A stretch of 64,000 bases of DNA from Bacillus sp. SB49 (GTDB taxonomy: Bacteria > Bacillota > Bacilli > Bacillales > Halobacillaceae), in the NCBI RefSeq assembly GCF_000469135.2, contig NZ_CP048117.1:2021501-2085500 (forward strand), given 5' to 3'. This document shows, piece by piece, positions 17,363 to 25,918 of the stretch (within the stretch, counting starts at the first letter, position 1; the number at the start of each line of letters is the position of its first letter). The notes under the pieces were generated by a model, which was not told the DNA's origin, made no database searches, and saw only the letters and a list, made by a program, of their open reading frames with translations. The position numbers and the translations under genes are program-made.

Positions 17363-17378
17363 AGAGTGGTATGGAAGT

Positions 17379-18491
17379 TTATAAAAATAAAGAGGATGGA
17401 GGGTAGTTCTCTAATGGCAAATCAACGGTGTTTCCCGATGCAAGGTTTGCTAACTGTAAACCGACATAAGGACCGCTGGTCAACCCGGAGGCTCCAAGTC
17501 CATTTGCGACTATCAGATTTTCTATCCCGGGAACGTTTCCGAGGACAGGTGTATTCCCCTTGGTAAACGGACGGAATCCGACCTTTGTTTCGACGTGAGC
17601 TGCCTCCGCCAGACCCGGAGCCACTCGAAGTGCTTTGTCCAACAATTGATGAACAGCTCCTGCCGTTACGTCTACATTAAAGTCACTGCGTTTTTCTTTT
17701 GTTGCCCCGACCACAATCTTCCCTTTATCAAAGGAAAGGATATAATGATTGAAAGGTGGCAGTACTACCGGCCAATTCTCTGTCGCAAACTCAGGCATTT
17801 CAAAATGCAGGATCTGAGCTTTTTCAAAATGGACGTTCGATTTAAGCCCTACATCCTGAAAAAGCTGGTTCATCCATGCTCCAGAGGTCAAGAGGTACCT
17901 GTCGGCATTAATGGTCCGACCATTGACTTCGACCCCTTCCACATTTCCACTATGCATGAGTAAACGTGCATCTCCCTTTATATACGCTGCCCCTAATTTC
18001 ACGGAAGCATTCAGCATGGCTTGGGCAACTTTGTCGCCGTTCACTCTTGCGGCACCACTTATATGAAGGGCACGATAAGACTCGGACACCAACGGGAACA
18101 TCTCCCTCGTCTCTTTTGTTGTCAGCTTGGACAACTCTCCCATCTCTGTTGCTTCTCGTCTGCGTTCAACTGCAAGGTCGTATTTACGATCCAGTTTTTC
18201 ATCCGTATCGAATAGGTTAATGGCACCTGTTTTTCGGTAGCCGGTTTCTCTTTCTCCGTATTCAACAAGCCGTTCAACGAGCGGTTCATAGTATGCAGCC
18301 CCTCGGATAACCAGTTCATACCAGTCCTTGTTGCTTCTATTTGTTAACCAGGGGCAGATAATACCAGCGGCGTTTCTTGTTGCCTGCCCCGGCTCGAACC
18401 GATCGATAATCACGACTTCCTCTCCCTTTTCTACTAAATGGAGAGCTGTAGAGGCACCAAGTATCCCTGCTCCTATGATGATATGTTTCAT
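17379..18491 (-). CDS. FAD-dependent oxidoreductase, DAO (glycine/D-amino-acid oxidase) family
   Basis: A 370-residue flavoprotein. It starts with the Rossmann motif HIIIGAGILGAS (residues 3-14) and carries the DAO-family C-terminal VGFRPFTKGNTPVLG and ANGLGASGLTSGP segments. Such enzymes oxidise the amino group of glycine, D-amino acids or sarcosine-like compounds. The ATG at 18491 follows AAGGTG; a TTG at 18506 is possible but coincides with the ribosome binding site. It is similar to B. subtilis YurR in type. It lies downstream of the SIS gene at 18548 with a 56-base gap; whether it belongs to the GlcNAc operon is unclear. Confidence 0.85.
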   Translation of the reverse strand: MKHIIIGAGILGASTALHLVEKGEEVVIIDRFEPGQATRNAAGIICPWLTNRSNKDWYELVIRGAAYYEPLVERLVEYGERETGYRKTGAINLFDTDEKLDRKYDLAVERRREATEMGELSKLTTKETREMFPLVSESYRALHISGAARVNGDKVAQAMLNASVKLGAAYIKGDARLLMHSGNVEGVEVNGRTINADRYLLTSGAWMNQLFQDVGLKSNVHFEKAQILHFEMPEFATENWPVVLPPFNHYILSFDKGKIVVGATKEKRSDFNVDVTAGAVHQLLDKALRVAPGLAEAAHVETKVGFRPFTKGNTPVLGNVPGIENLIVANGLGASGLTSGPYVGLQLANLASGNTVDLPLENYPPSSLFL

Positions 18492-18547
18492 TATTAACAC
18501 CTTCAAATTAGGATTTTGTATTGCACCTCATTTTACTAGAGAATTCA

Positions 18548-19264
18548 TTAAAATGAAATCCGCCCCTTGTATTTTTCGATCAAGCGGGAGTTATGATCGT
18601 CCGCACCATCGACATTTCCACTTTTAAATATCGGCGGTTCCATTCCTCTTGACAGCAGCACATCCATCACATTTGCCATCAAATAATGCAAAAGGGCCGA
18701 TCCAAGGACAGAGGAGACGGGTCCAAACTTCGTATCCAGGTTCTCTCTTTCTTCCACGGCATCACCAACCGGCACCATAGAATCGACTACGGCATCGACT
18801 ACATCCTCCAAGCGTTTGCCGGATACATGCCTGGATTCTTGAGAGGAAGTGTAATAGAGCGATTGAATGGACAGAACGAAGGCACCGGATTCTTTAGCAA
18901 ACATAGCTGCATCAATCGGTGCAGGATTTCTTCCGGATGTGGAAAACACGACCATCACGTCTTTCTCTGTGATGGTCTCCTGCTCTAAATACGAAAGGAC
19001 AAATCCATCCGTCCTTTCATTATTGGATGACTGTAGTGCCCCTTGGTGCAGCATCAGCGGCTCGATAAAAATCGGTTTGACAGGTACCAAACCTCCAGCA
19101 CGGTAAAATGCATCCTGCGCCAGCAGTCCGGAGTGACCACAGCCAAACATGTAGATAATCCCTCCGGCCTGTATTCTGTCTGCCAGAGATTCAGACAATT
19201 TCTCCGGGATGCCCGTCTGTTCCAAGTCTTTCAGTTTCTGAATTACTTTAAGTAAATAGCTCAT
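18548..19264 (-). CDS. SIS-domain protein (UPF0309-like sugar phosphate binding)
   Basis: A 238-residue single SIS-domain protein. The phospho-sugar binding loops are visible as FGCGHSGLLAQ and VFSTSGRNPAP. It follows nagR by 13 bases and belongs to the nag operon. A role in handling N-acetylated amino-sugar phosphates is a fair inference from this position, but the reaction is not known. The ATG at 19264 is chosen because GGAGGGAAG precedes it. No GlmS-type glutaminase domain is present. Confidence 0.82.
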   Translation of the reverse strand: MSYLLKVIQKLKDLEQTGIPEKLSESLADRIQAGGIIYMFGCGHSGLLAQDAFYRAGGLVPVKPIFIEPLMLHQGALQSSNNERTDGFVLSYLEQETITEKDVMVVFSTSGRNPAPIDAAMFAKESGAFVLSIQSLYYTSSQESRHVSGKRLEDVVDAVVDSMVPVGDAVEERENLDTKFGPVSSVLGSALLHYLMANVMDVLLSRGMEPPIFKSGNVDGADDHNSRLIEKYKGRISF

Positions 19265-19277
19265 AGACCTTCCCTCC

Positions 19278-20003
19278 TTACGTCCGGTGTATTTCACTGA
19301 TGAATTTATATCGGTCGGCGCGGTAGGAAGATTTCACCACTTCAAAAGGGGTCCCATTTGTAAGGACACTAAGCCTTTCTATATGAAGAACAGCTGCCCC
19401 GTAAGGAATGGCCAAAAGCTCAGACTGCTCCTGATCTGCAGTCGTCGCTTCAATTACCTGTGTCGCTTTGTCGATCTTATAGTCATGATTCTCTTCTATA
19501 TGTTCATATAAAGATCCCATTACAATCGATTCATCTACTCCCGGCACAAGAGCGATCGGGAGGAACGTCCGTTCAACAGCCATAGGCTTCCCATCAGCAA
19601 ACCGTATACGCTGGATTTCATAAACTTCTTCTCCTTGTTCCAAATGCAGCTTTCTGGCTATGTCCGGAGGAGCAGGGATGACGGAAAATCCGATCAGTCT
19701 GCTCGTTGCTGTCATTCCACGCTTCTTCATATCTTCGGTGAAGCTTGTCATTCCCGTAAGAGGCTGCTCGATCTTTCTCTCAGAAACGAAGGTACCCTTT
19801 CCTTTTTCCCGGTACAGAGCCCCTTCATTTACAAGATTGGAAACGGCCTGTCTTACCGTCATTCTGCTAACACCGTACTGTTCACTCAGCTCCCTTTCGG
19901 ATGGTATCGTCTTCCCAACACCAAACAGCCCTGATTCAATCTTTCCTTTGATATCTTCTTCGATCTGATAGTACATCGGAAGAGGTGATTTCTTATCAAG
20001 CAT
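19278..20003 (-). CDS. nagR: GntR/HutC-family repressor of GlcNAc genes (NagR/YvoA)
   Basis: A 241-residue regulator with an N-terminal winged helix (SERELSEQYGVSRMTVRQAVSNL, split here: helix-turn-helix near residues 35-60) and a C-terminal UTRA effector domain. NagR (YvoA) of B. subtilis senses glucosamine-6-phosphate or GlcNAc-6-phosphate and represses nagAB and nagP. It overlaps nagB by eight bases. A DasR/NagR-type operator lies upstream of the operon's first gene at 23895-23910. Confidence 0.93.
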   Translation of the reverse strand: MLDKKSPLPMYYQIEEDIKGKIESGLFGVGKTIPSERELSEQYGVSRMTVRQAVSNLVNEGALYREKGKGTFVSERKIEQPLTGMTSFTEDMKKRGMTATSRLIGFSVIPAPPDIARKLHLEQGEEVYEIQRIRFADGKPMAVERTFLPIALVPGVDESIVMGSLYEHIEENHDYKIDKATQVIEATTADQEQSELLAIPYGAAVLHIERLSVLTNGTPFEVVKSSYRADRYKFISEIHRT

Positions 20004-20739
20004 CGTTTCCTTCCTCCACTCCGTATGCTTCTTTATCCAGAATCAGCGTAACATTGGGGTGATTCATAAGAATGGAAGCTGGAAAATTCACGTCGACTTC
20101 TCCTTCCAATAAACGGGCAATAGCCTTCCTCTTTCTCTTGCCGGAAGCCAACAGGAGTATTCGTTCACTCTTCATAATGGAGCGGATGCCCATCGTTATC
20201 GCATGGGTAGGGACCTCTTCCTTCGTATTGAAAAAACGGGCATTCGCTGTTCGGGTAGAGGGGGTCAGTTCCACCACATGTGTTTCGCTTTCCATGCTGC
20301 TGCCGGGTTCATTGAAGCCGATATGACCGTTCTCCCCGATTCCGAGGAGCTGCAGATCAGGGGGACCGATGTCCTCAATTAAGGATTCGTACCGCCTGCA
20401 CTCCTTATCCAAATCTTCACACGTACCCTTTGGCACATAGGTGTTTGCTTCATCGATATTTATATGAAGAAACAGCTCATTTTTCATAAAATACCGGTAA
20501 CTCTTTGGGTGTTCCTCATCTAAACCGATATATTCATCAAGATTGATCGTTGAAACCTTGGAGAAATCCACTGTGTTCTCTCCATTTGCACGGATAAGCT
20601 CCTTATACGTTCCAATCGGTGTACCCCCTGTCGCAAGCCCAAGTACAGTTTCCGGTTTCTTATCAATTTGATGGACAATAATATCTTTCGCCCGTTCACT
20701 CATTTTTTTATAGTCATCGACGATGATCAACTGCACCAT
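19996..20739 (-). CDS. nagB: Glucosamine-6-phosphate deaminase
   Basis: A 247-residue enzyme with the LATGGTPIGTY phosphate site, the INLDEYIGL catalytic Asp segment and GIGENGHIGFNEPG. It converts glucosamine-6-phosphate to fructose-6-phosphate and ammonia. The start MVQLIIVDDY at 20739 has AGGAGGGG just upstream and lies within the 3' end of nagA (26-base overlap), so the two are coupled. Length agrees with the family. Confidence 0.96.
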   Translation of the reverse strand: MVQLIIVDDYKKMSERAKDIIVHQIDKKPETVLGLATGGTPIGTYKELIRANGENTVDFSKVSTINLDEYIGLDEEHPKSYRYFMKNELFLHINIDEANTYVPKGTCEDLDKECRRYESLIEDIGPPDLQLLGIGENGHIGFNEPGSSMESETHVVELTPSTRTANARFFNTKEEVPTHAITMGIRSIMKSERILLLASGKRKRKAIARLLEGEVDVNFPASILMNHPNVTLILDKEAYGVEEGNDA

Positions 20740-21907
20740 TACCCCTCCTGTCATATGCAATAATGCCTTTACAAATTGTCATACTCACCTGTGTTTGGTC
20801 ATTAAGGAGAACAATATCCGCATCTTTTCCAACAGTAATCGTCCCTTTTTTATCTGCTACTCCTGTTTGTTCTGCTGCATTAAGGGAGGTGATCCGGACA
20901 AAGTCATGCCAGCTCATCTTCATGGCTTTTTTTATCTTTTCCGCAGCCTCTTCCAAACGAAGGATGCTGCCGGCAAGGGTGCCGTCCTCTAATCTTGCTT
21001 CTTTTCCGGAGACATAGACGGATTGTCCCCCCAGGTCATACGTTCCATCTTTTAAACACTTAGCCCGCATTGCATCGGTAATCAAAATCAGCCTGTCCGG
21101 CCCGATCATTTGATAAGCCGCTCGAACAGCTTCCGGATGAACATGAATATAATCCGCAATTATTTCCACTTTCAACCTTTTATCAAGGAAAGCAGCACCA
21201 ACGATTCCCGGTTCTCTATGGTGGAAACCACTCATCTGATTGAACAAATGAGTGACGTGACTCGCTCCGTGATCTGCAGCTTTAACTGCCTGATCAAACG
21301 TCGCTTCACTATGACCAATAGATGCTGTCACACCTACCGAAGAAAGGTGGCGGCATAGTTCCAGCCCAGCTTCTGATTCCGGATCCATTGTGACGAGCCG
21401 GATGTTACCACGGCTCACTTCCTGCCACTTATCAAATAATGTGGAAGATGGTGGAATAATGTGCTCCACCGGCTGTGCACCCGCTTTGTTCTCATTAATG
21501 AAGGGACCTTCTAAATGAATGCCGATTACTTCTGCATTTCCAGGGGACTGCCCATATTTGATATAGTCTCCGGCGTTTTCAAGCGCTTTTTCGATCGCTT
21601 CTTTGGACTGGGTCATCGTCGTGGCAAGAAACGCAGTCGTTCCCTCTTCGGTCAGCTTTAATGCCATACCCTCCAAAGCTTCACGCGAAGCATCCATGAC
21701 ATCGTGCCCGGCCGCACCGTGCACATGAACATCTATAAACCCCGGCACTAACGTGTTCCCTCTTCCATCAATGACGGTTCCTTGAGGAGCGATCGTCCCC
21801 TTCTCGACTTTTTCTATCTTACCCTCCTTTATTTGAATGGTGCCGTTATCTATAACCTCGTTATCCGTAACGATTCTGACGTTGTGGATCTGCATGATAT
21901 CTGTCAC
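20714..21907 (-). CDS. nagA: N-acetylglucosamine-6-phosphate deacetylase
   Basis: A 397-residue amidohydrolase. The first metal motif is DVHVHGAAG, with the metal-binding Glu in GIHLEGPFI, then histidines in GHSEATF and HLFNQMSGFHHREPG, and the catalytic Asp in ILITDAM. It removes acetate from GlcNAc-6-phosphate made by the PTS permease encoded 12 bases upstream; NagB acts next. Confidence 0.96.
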   Translation of the reverse strand: MTDIMQIHNVRIVTDNEVIDNGTIQIKEGKIEKVEKGTIAPQGTVIDGRGNTLVPGFIDVHVHGAAGHDVMDASREALEGMALKLTEEGTTAFLATTMTQSKEAIEKALENAGDYIKYGQSPGNAEVIGIHLEGPFINENKAGAQPVEHIIPPSSTLFDKWQEVSRGNIRLVTMDPESEAGLELCRHLSSVGVTASIGHSEATFDQAVKAADHGASHVTHLFNQMSGFHHREPGIVGAAFLDKRLKVEIIADYIHVHPEAVRAAYQMIGPDRLILITDAMRAKCLKDGTYDLGGQSVYVSGKEARLEDGTLAGSILRLEEAAEKIKKAMKMSWHDFVRITSLNAAEQTGVADKKGTITVGKDADIVLLNDQTQVSMTICKGIIAYDRRGNGAVDHRR

Positions 21908-21919
21908 GATTATCCTCCC

Positions 21920-23827
21920 TTACTTTATCGATAAAAGACCTTTGTCTCCCTGCATCTTATCCTCCGTAGCTAAAAGCTGGAATGATTCCTCTTTTAAATT
22001 CGTAAATATAATCGGTGTAATTAGAGAAGGTGCGTGCTTAGAGACATAATTTAAATCAACACGAAGCAGCGGCGTTCCTTTCTTCACTTTCTGCCCGGCA
22101 TTTACGAGACTTTCAAACCCTCTCCCTTCCAGTTTGACCGTATCCAGCCCTACATGAATGAGAATCTCTAATCCGTTATTCATTACGATTCCGACGGCGT
22201 GTTTCGTCGGGAAAACTTGAACTACTTCTCCGTCGACGGGCGAGCAGAAAACATCCCCTGCCGGATCCACAGCAAATCCCTGCCCCATCATACCTTGAGC
22301 AAAAACCTGGTCGGGAACTTCGGTCAGCGGCAGAATCTTTCCATCCACAGGCATCTGAAATTCATCGGACTCCAGTGTATAACCTTCGGATTCAACCTGT
22401 TCCATCGTTCCGGCCTTTTCCTTTTCAGAATCCGATAAAGGAAGCAAGCCGGTCTCTATTTGTTTCTGCATGGCGGATGCCAAGAATTCGACCGTTGTGC
22501 CAACAACAACTTGTACATTCGTTTTACCGACTTTCATGACTCCTTTGGAACCCAATCGTCTTAATGCCTGCTCATCCACTACTTCCCGATCTGCCATCTG
22601 CAGGCGCAGTCGAGTCGTGCAATAATCGAGCGAGACGATGTTATCTGGACCACCGAGTGCATGAAGATATCGGGCTGCCTTCTTATCGTAGGCGTTCTCT
22701 TCCTGTTCTTCCTCCATAATATCCTCTTCGTCTTCCCGTCCAGGTGTCTTTAAGTCCAGTTTTACAATTAGGAAATAGAACAATACGAAATACAGGACGA
22801 ACATGATTAATCCGATCAAGATCAAAGAAACCGGGTTTTCTGCAATGTTGTAGTTAAGTGCAAAATCAATCAATCCGGCAGAAAATCCAAAACCGTGACG
22901 GATGTCAAACGCGTAGGCTAACGCCATAGCTACCCCTGTTAAGATCGAGTGGACGACATAAAGAAGGGGGGAGAGGAACATGAACGAAAATTCAATCGGT
23001 TCTGTAACCCCGGTCAGGAAAGATGTAAGGGCGATACTTAAGAGCATCCCACCGACAGCTGCTTTCCTGTGCTTCTTTGCAGCCATATACATGGCAAGAC
23101 ATGCAGCCGGAAGGCCGAACATCATAATTGGGAAGAAGCCGGCAAGGAAATAGCCCGCATTCGGATCCCCGTTGAGAAAACGATTTATTTCACCATGAAC
23201 CACGGCATCCGCCGCCGTTGTGAATGTACCGAAATCAAACCATATAAATGTATTGATAACGTGATGCAGACCGACAGGAATGAGCAGACGGTTCAAAACG
23301 CCATAAATACCAGCACCAATTTCTCCGGCGTTTAAGATCCAGCCGGTCGCCGCATCAAGCGCATATTGTGGATATACCCACAAATATCCGAGTACGAACG
23401 ATAAAATGACCATGACGAGGGATGTAATGATCGGAACAAACCGTTTTCCGCCGAAGAATGATAAAAATTCAGGGAATTTAACATCATTAAAGCGGTTATA
23501 CAATAATCCAGCAATGACTCCTGCGATTACTCCGGCAAACACTCCCATATCGATCGTATCATTGATGGCGGTGATCCCGTTTGTCAGTACAAGGTATCCG
23601 ACCGCGCCAGCCAGAGCTGCCGCCCCACTACCGTCTTTCGCAAATCCCATGGCAATACCTATCGCAAAAATGAGAGCAAGGTTTTCCAGTATTCCATTCC
23701 CTGCCGCAGTCATAAATGGAATACCAAACATATCGTCCATCCCAAGCCTGACCAATAATGCTGCTGCAGGCAGGGTGGCAATCGGAAACATAAGCGACTT
23801 TCCGATCCGTTGTAAAAAATTCAGCAT
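21920..23827 (-). CDS. nagE: N-acetylglucosamine-specific PTS permease, EIICBA fusion
   Basis: A 635-residue protein with three PTS domains in the order IIC (1-360, ten or so spans), IIB (about 380-455, phospho-Cys C403 in LDYCTTRLRL) and IIA (about 485-635, phospho-His H558 in EILIHVGLDT). It brings in GlcNAc as GlcNAc-6-phosphate. Unlike B. subtilis NagP, which lacks a IIA domain, this one has its own, so it need not borrow IIA from another permease. First gene of the nagE-nagA-nagB-nagR-SIS operon. Confidence 0.94.
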   Translation of the reverse strand: MLNFLQRIGKSLMFPIATLPAAALLVRLGMDDMFGIPFMTAAGNGILENLALIFAIGIAMGFAKDGSGAAALAGAVGYLVLTNGITAINDTIDMGVFAGVIAGVIAGLLYNRFNDVKFPEFLSFFGGKRFVPIITSLVMVILSFVLGYLWVYPQYALDAATGWILNAGEIGAGIYGVLNRLLIPVGLHHVINTFIWFDFGTFTTAADAVVHGEINRFLNGDPNAGYFLAGFFPIMMFGLPAACLAMYMAAKKHRKAAVGGMLLSIALTSFLTGVTEPIEFSFMFLSPLLYVVHSILTGVAMALAYAFDIRHGFGFSAGLIDFALNYNIAENPVSLILIGLIMFVLYFVLFYFLIVKLDLKTPGREDEEDIMEEEQEENAYDKKAARYLHALGGPDNIVSLDYCTTRLRLQMADREVVDEQALRRLGSKGVMKVGKTNVQVVVGTTVEFLASAMQKQIETGLLPLSDSEKEKAGTMEQVESEGYTLESDEFQMPVDGKILPLTEVPDQVFAQGMMGQGFAVDPAGDVFCSPVDGEVVQVFPTKHAVGIVMNNGLEILIHVGLDTVKLEGRGFESLVNAGQKVKKGTPLLRVDLNYVSKHAPSLITPIIFTNLKEESFQLLATEDKMQGDKGLLSIK

Positions 23828-23852
23828 ATAGTAAATCCTCCTTCAATATTGA

Positions 23853-23866
23853 TGAAAACGTTTTAT
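23853..23866. promoter_or_regulatory. Candidate cre (CcpA) site before nagE
   Basis: Read on the minus strand, ATAAAACGTTTTCA matches the cre pattern TGWAANCGNTNWCA at 12 of 14 positions with the central CG. It lies 26 bases before the nagE start, downstream of the NagR-type operator, where CcpA would block elongation or initiation in the presence of glucose. Confidence 0.55.
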
Positions 23867-23894
23867 CAAGTAATAAGATATCATCCATTTATAT

Positions 23895-23910
23895 AGTTGT
23901 CTATACCAGT
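23895..23910. promoter_or_regulatory. NagR/DasR-type operator before nagE
   Basis: On the minus strand ACTGGTATAGACAACT differs at two of 16 positions from the DasR-responsive element ACTGGTCTAGACCACT that YvoA/NagR homologues also recognise. It is 68 bases before nagE, and a nagR gene is in the same operon, so autoregulated induction by amino-sugar phosphate is likely. Confidence 0.8.
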
Positions 23911-23995
23911 TAGCATTTACATACCTTCTTTTTTAAATCGTGCAGAAAATACCATGGTATGATATTTTTAAAGAAAGTTTAAAGGGGGATGAGCC

Positions 23996-24181
23996 GTGAA
24001 CAAACAAATGAAAAGCGGCATCGGCCTCATCGGCAGCCTGTTGTTAGTTATGGTCGGCCTATACCGATTATGGACGAACCAACTAGAAGAAATGTCTATA
24101 ATCGTTGCCTACTTGTTCCTCGGAGTAGGAATAATCGGAACTATTACCAATGGTGTTAAATGGAAAAAACACAGCAGATAA
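23996..24181 (+). CDS. Small two-span membrane protein, unknown
   Basis: A 61-residue protein that starts at GTG (MNKQMKSGIG...), supported by AAAGGGGGATGAGCC upstream. It has two hydrophobic segments (about residues 8-24 and 34-52) and a basic tail (KWKKHSR). I do not recognise the family. It is monocistronic, divergent from nagE, and closed by a strong terminator. Confidence 0.7.
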   Translation: MNKQMKSGIGLIGSLLLVMVGLYRLWTNQLEEMSIIVAYLFLGVGIIGTITNGVKWKKHSR

Positions 24182-24199
24182 TATTCTGCCGTGTTTTTT
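24164..24199. terminator. Bidirectional rho-independent terminator
   Basis: AAAAAACACAGCAGA (24164-24178) pairs with TCTGCCGTGTTTTTT (24185-24199) apart from one mismatch. The A and T runs allow it to end both the small plus-strand gene and the MurE-like gene that ends at 24219. Confidence 0.9.
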
Positions 24200-24218
24200 C
24201 TTCATTTATTTTCAAGCT

Positions 24219-25676
24219 TCAAACACGGATTTTCCTTTTTTCAAGGATATAATCCACTGTTTCTCTATCGGAGTGAACGGAATAACAGAAGTCCTGTTGG
24301 TAGGTCTCATGCCCTTTTCCGGTGATAATCACCCATGTACCGCTTTCAGCCTCCAGTACTGCATTCTCAATAGCGATCGTTCTGTCCGATACAAAGGTCC
24401 CTCGGTCACCTGCGAAAGTTTCCTGGATCATGGTCACCTCTTCTTTCATTTCACTTACAGAAACACCGTTTAAATCATCCATCGTCAATACCGTTCGATC
24501 CGCATGTTCCAGAGAAGCAAGAAGCATTTTCTCCCTTTTAGATATGTCTCTGTTGCCTCTAAAACCGAAGACGTGACATATAGAGGATGCCCCTTGAGCT
24601 CGTACCGCTTGTAATGTATGGGAGATACTATCTGCTGTATGAGCGTAATCAATGACGATCGTTACATCAAAATCCGTCCGAATCACTTCGAACCTGCCTT
24701 TAATCCCCTCAAACTGCTGTAATGATTCCAAAACAGCATCGGTAGGAATGTCAAGACTTTTCGCTACGGCATAGGCTTGGGCGGTGTTGTATAAGTTGTG
24801 CTCCCCCTCCAATGGAGAAGGTAGGACCACATGCTGGTTTTCTTCTCTAAGAAGTACCATGGACGATGCTGGAAGAAGGCTTTCCATTTTCAGAGAACAA
24901 CCTTGTTCCTGACCAATCGTCTTCAAAGGTTTATCTTCGAAACAGGAGGCAAGCTTGCTTCCCCACGGATCGTCTGTGTTTATAATGGCTGCTCCATTCT
25001 TTTTCAGCATCGTAAACAACTTCGACTTCGCCTGAAAATATTCTTCCATTGTCCTGTGATAATCCAAGTGGTCATGGGTGAGGTTTGTGAAGACAGCATA
25101 ATCAAAGGAGATGCCTTCCAGCCGATACTGCTCCAGACCATGAGAGGACACTTCCATAATAATTAGATCGTCCTCACTTTCTGCCAGCAGCTTTTGTATA
25201 GTGGGTGCATCCGGTGTGGTTTGATCGGCCGGAAGCGTTTCACCATTTACAATATTGTCGATCGTCCCGAACAAACTGCAAGTATAGCCATTCTGTTCAC
25301 AAATATGTTTTAGGATATGACTGGTTGTCGTTTTCCCGTTTGTTCCGGTGACTCCAATGACAGTCTTCTTCTCGGCCGGATATCCGTAGAATGCAGCTGC
25401 TGCTTGACCAAGGAACTTCCGGCTATTATCCACTTGGATATAAGGAACCGGAAGTCCTTCCAATGGCTTCTCTCCAACAACTAAGACCGCTCCTTTTTCT
25501 ATCGCGTTGCTGATGAAAGCATGACCATCCGAATTATATCCGGGCACGGCCACAAACACATATCCTTCCTCCATGGCACGGGAATCGGCAGTGACCCCTT
25601 TCACCATGCTCCTTTGTTCTTCCATATTTAGTGGCGCCTGTATAGATGTGTATTGAATCAATGTCTGTACTCTCAC
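24219..25676 (-). CDS. MurE-like Mur ligase with altered substrate motifs
   Basis: A 485-residue Mur ligase with the MurE domain order: N-terminal UDP-binding domain, central ATPase (GTNGKTTT at 111-118, carbamylated-Lys position K217 in FQAKSKLF, NLTHDHLDYH) and C-terminal domain. In the C-terminal domain the meso-DAP signature DNPR of ordinary MurE is replaced by DDLN (400-403). The usual GGDRD segment reads RGNRD, and the YAHTPD segment reads YAHTAD. It therefore probably adds an amino acid other than meso-DAP, or acts on another substrate. GTG start with AAGGAG upstream. It is not in a dcw cluster; it stands alone. Confidence 0.85.
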   Translation of the reverse strand: MRVQTLIQYTSIQAPLNMEEQRSMVKGVTADSRAMEEGYVFVAVPGYNSDGHAFISNAIEKGAVLVVGEKPLEGLPVPYIQVDNSRKFLGQAAAAFYGYPAEKKTVIGVTGTNGKTTTSHILKHICEQNGYTCSLFGTIDNIVNGETLPADQTTPDAPTIQKLLAESEDDLIIMEVSSHGLEQYRLEGISFDYAVFTNLTHDHLDYHRTMEEYFQAKSKLFTMLKKNGAAIINTDDPWGSKLASCFEDKPLKTIGQEQGCSLKMESLLPASSMVLLREENQHVVLPSPLEGEHNLYNTAQAYAVAKSLDIPTDAVLESLQQFEGIKGRFEVIRTDFDVTIVIDYAHTADSISHTLQAVRAQGASSICHVFGFRGNRDISKREKMLLASLEHADRTVLTMDDLNGVSVSEMKEEVTMIQETFAGDRGTFVSDRTIAIENAVLEAESGTWVIITGKGHETYQQDFCYSVHSDRETVDYILEKRKIRV

Positions 25677-25849
25677 TGGCTGCTTCTCCTTTTAGCACGA
25701 AGTTTATAGTATCCTGCAGCCTCATTTTAACGCGTTCCCTCCACAAAGAAAGGTGGGTTATCAATATGTAATTTGATTTTAATATCTATTGTAAATATTG
25801 GATGAAATTTTCTATACAAGCGAATCACTCATCAAGGATAATGCCTTTT

Positions 25850-25882
25850 AAAGAACGAGCCTCTTGCGTTAGAGAGGCTCGT
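25850..25882 (-). terminator. Terminator after the lipoprotein gene
   Basis: ACGAGCCTCT (25855-25864) and AGAGGCTCGT (25873-25882) form a perfect 10-bp stem. On the minus strand TCTTTAAAA follows, a modest T tract. It is 36 bases beyond the lipoprotein stop. The rest of the 25677-25918 gap shows no gene. Confidence 0.75.
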
Positions 25883-25918
25883 TTACTCACGACACTATTC
25901 ATTAAGTTTGTTTATATT

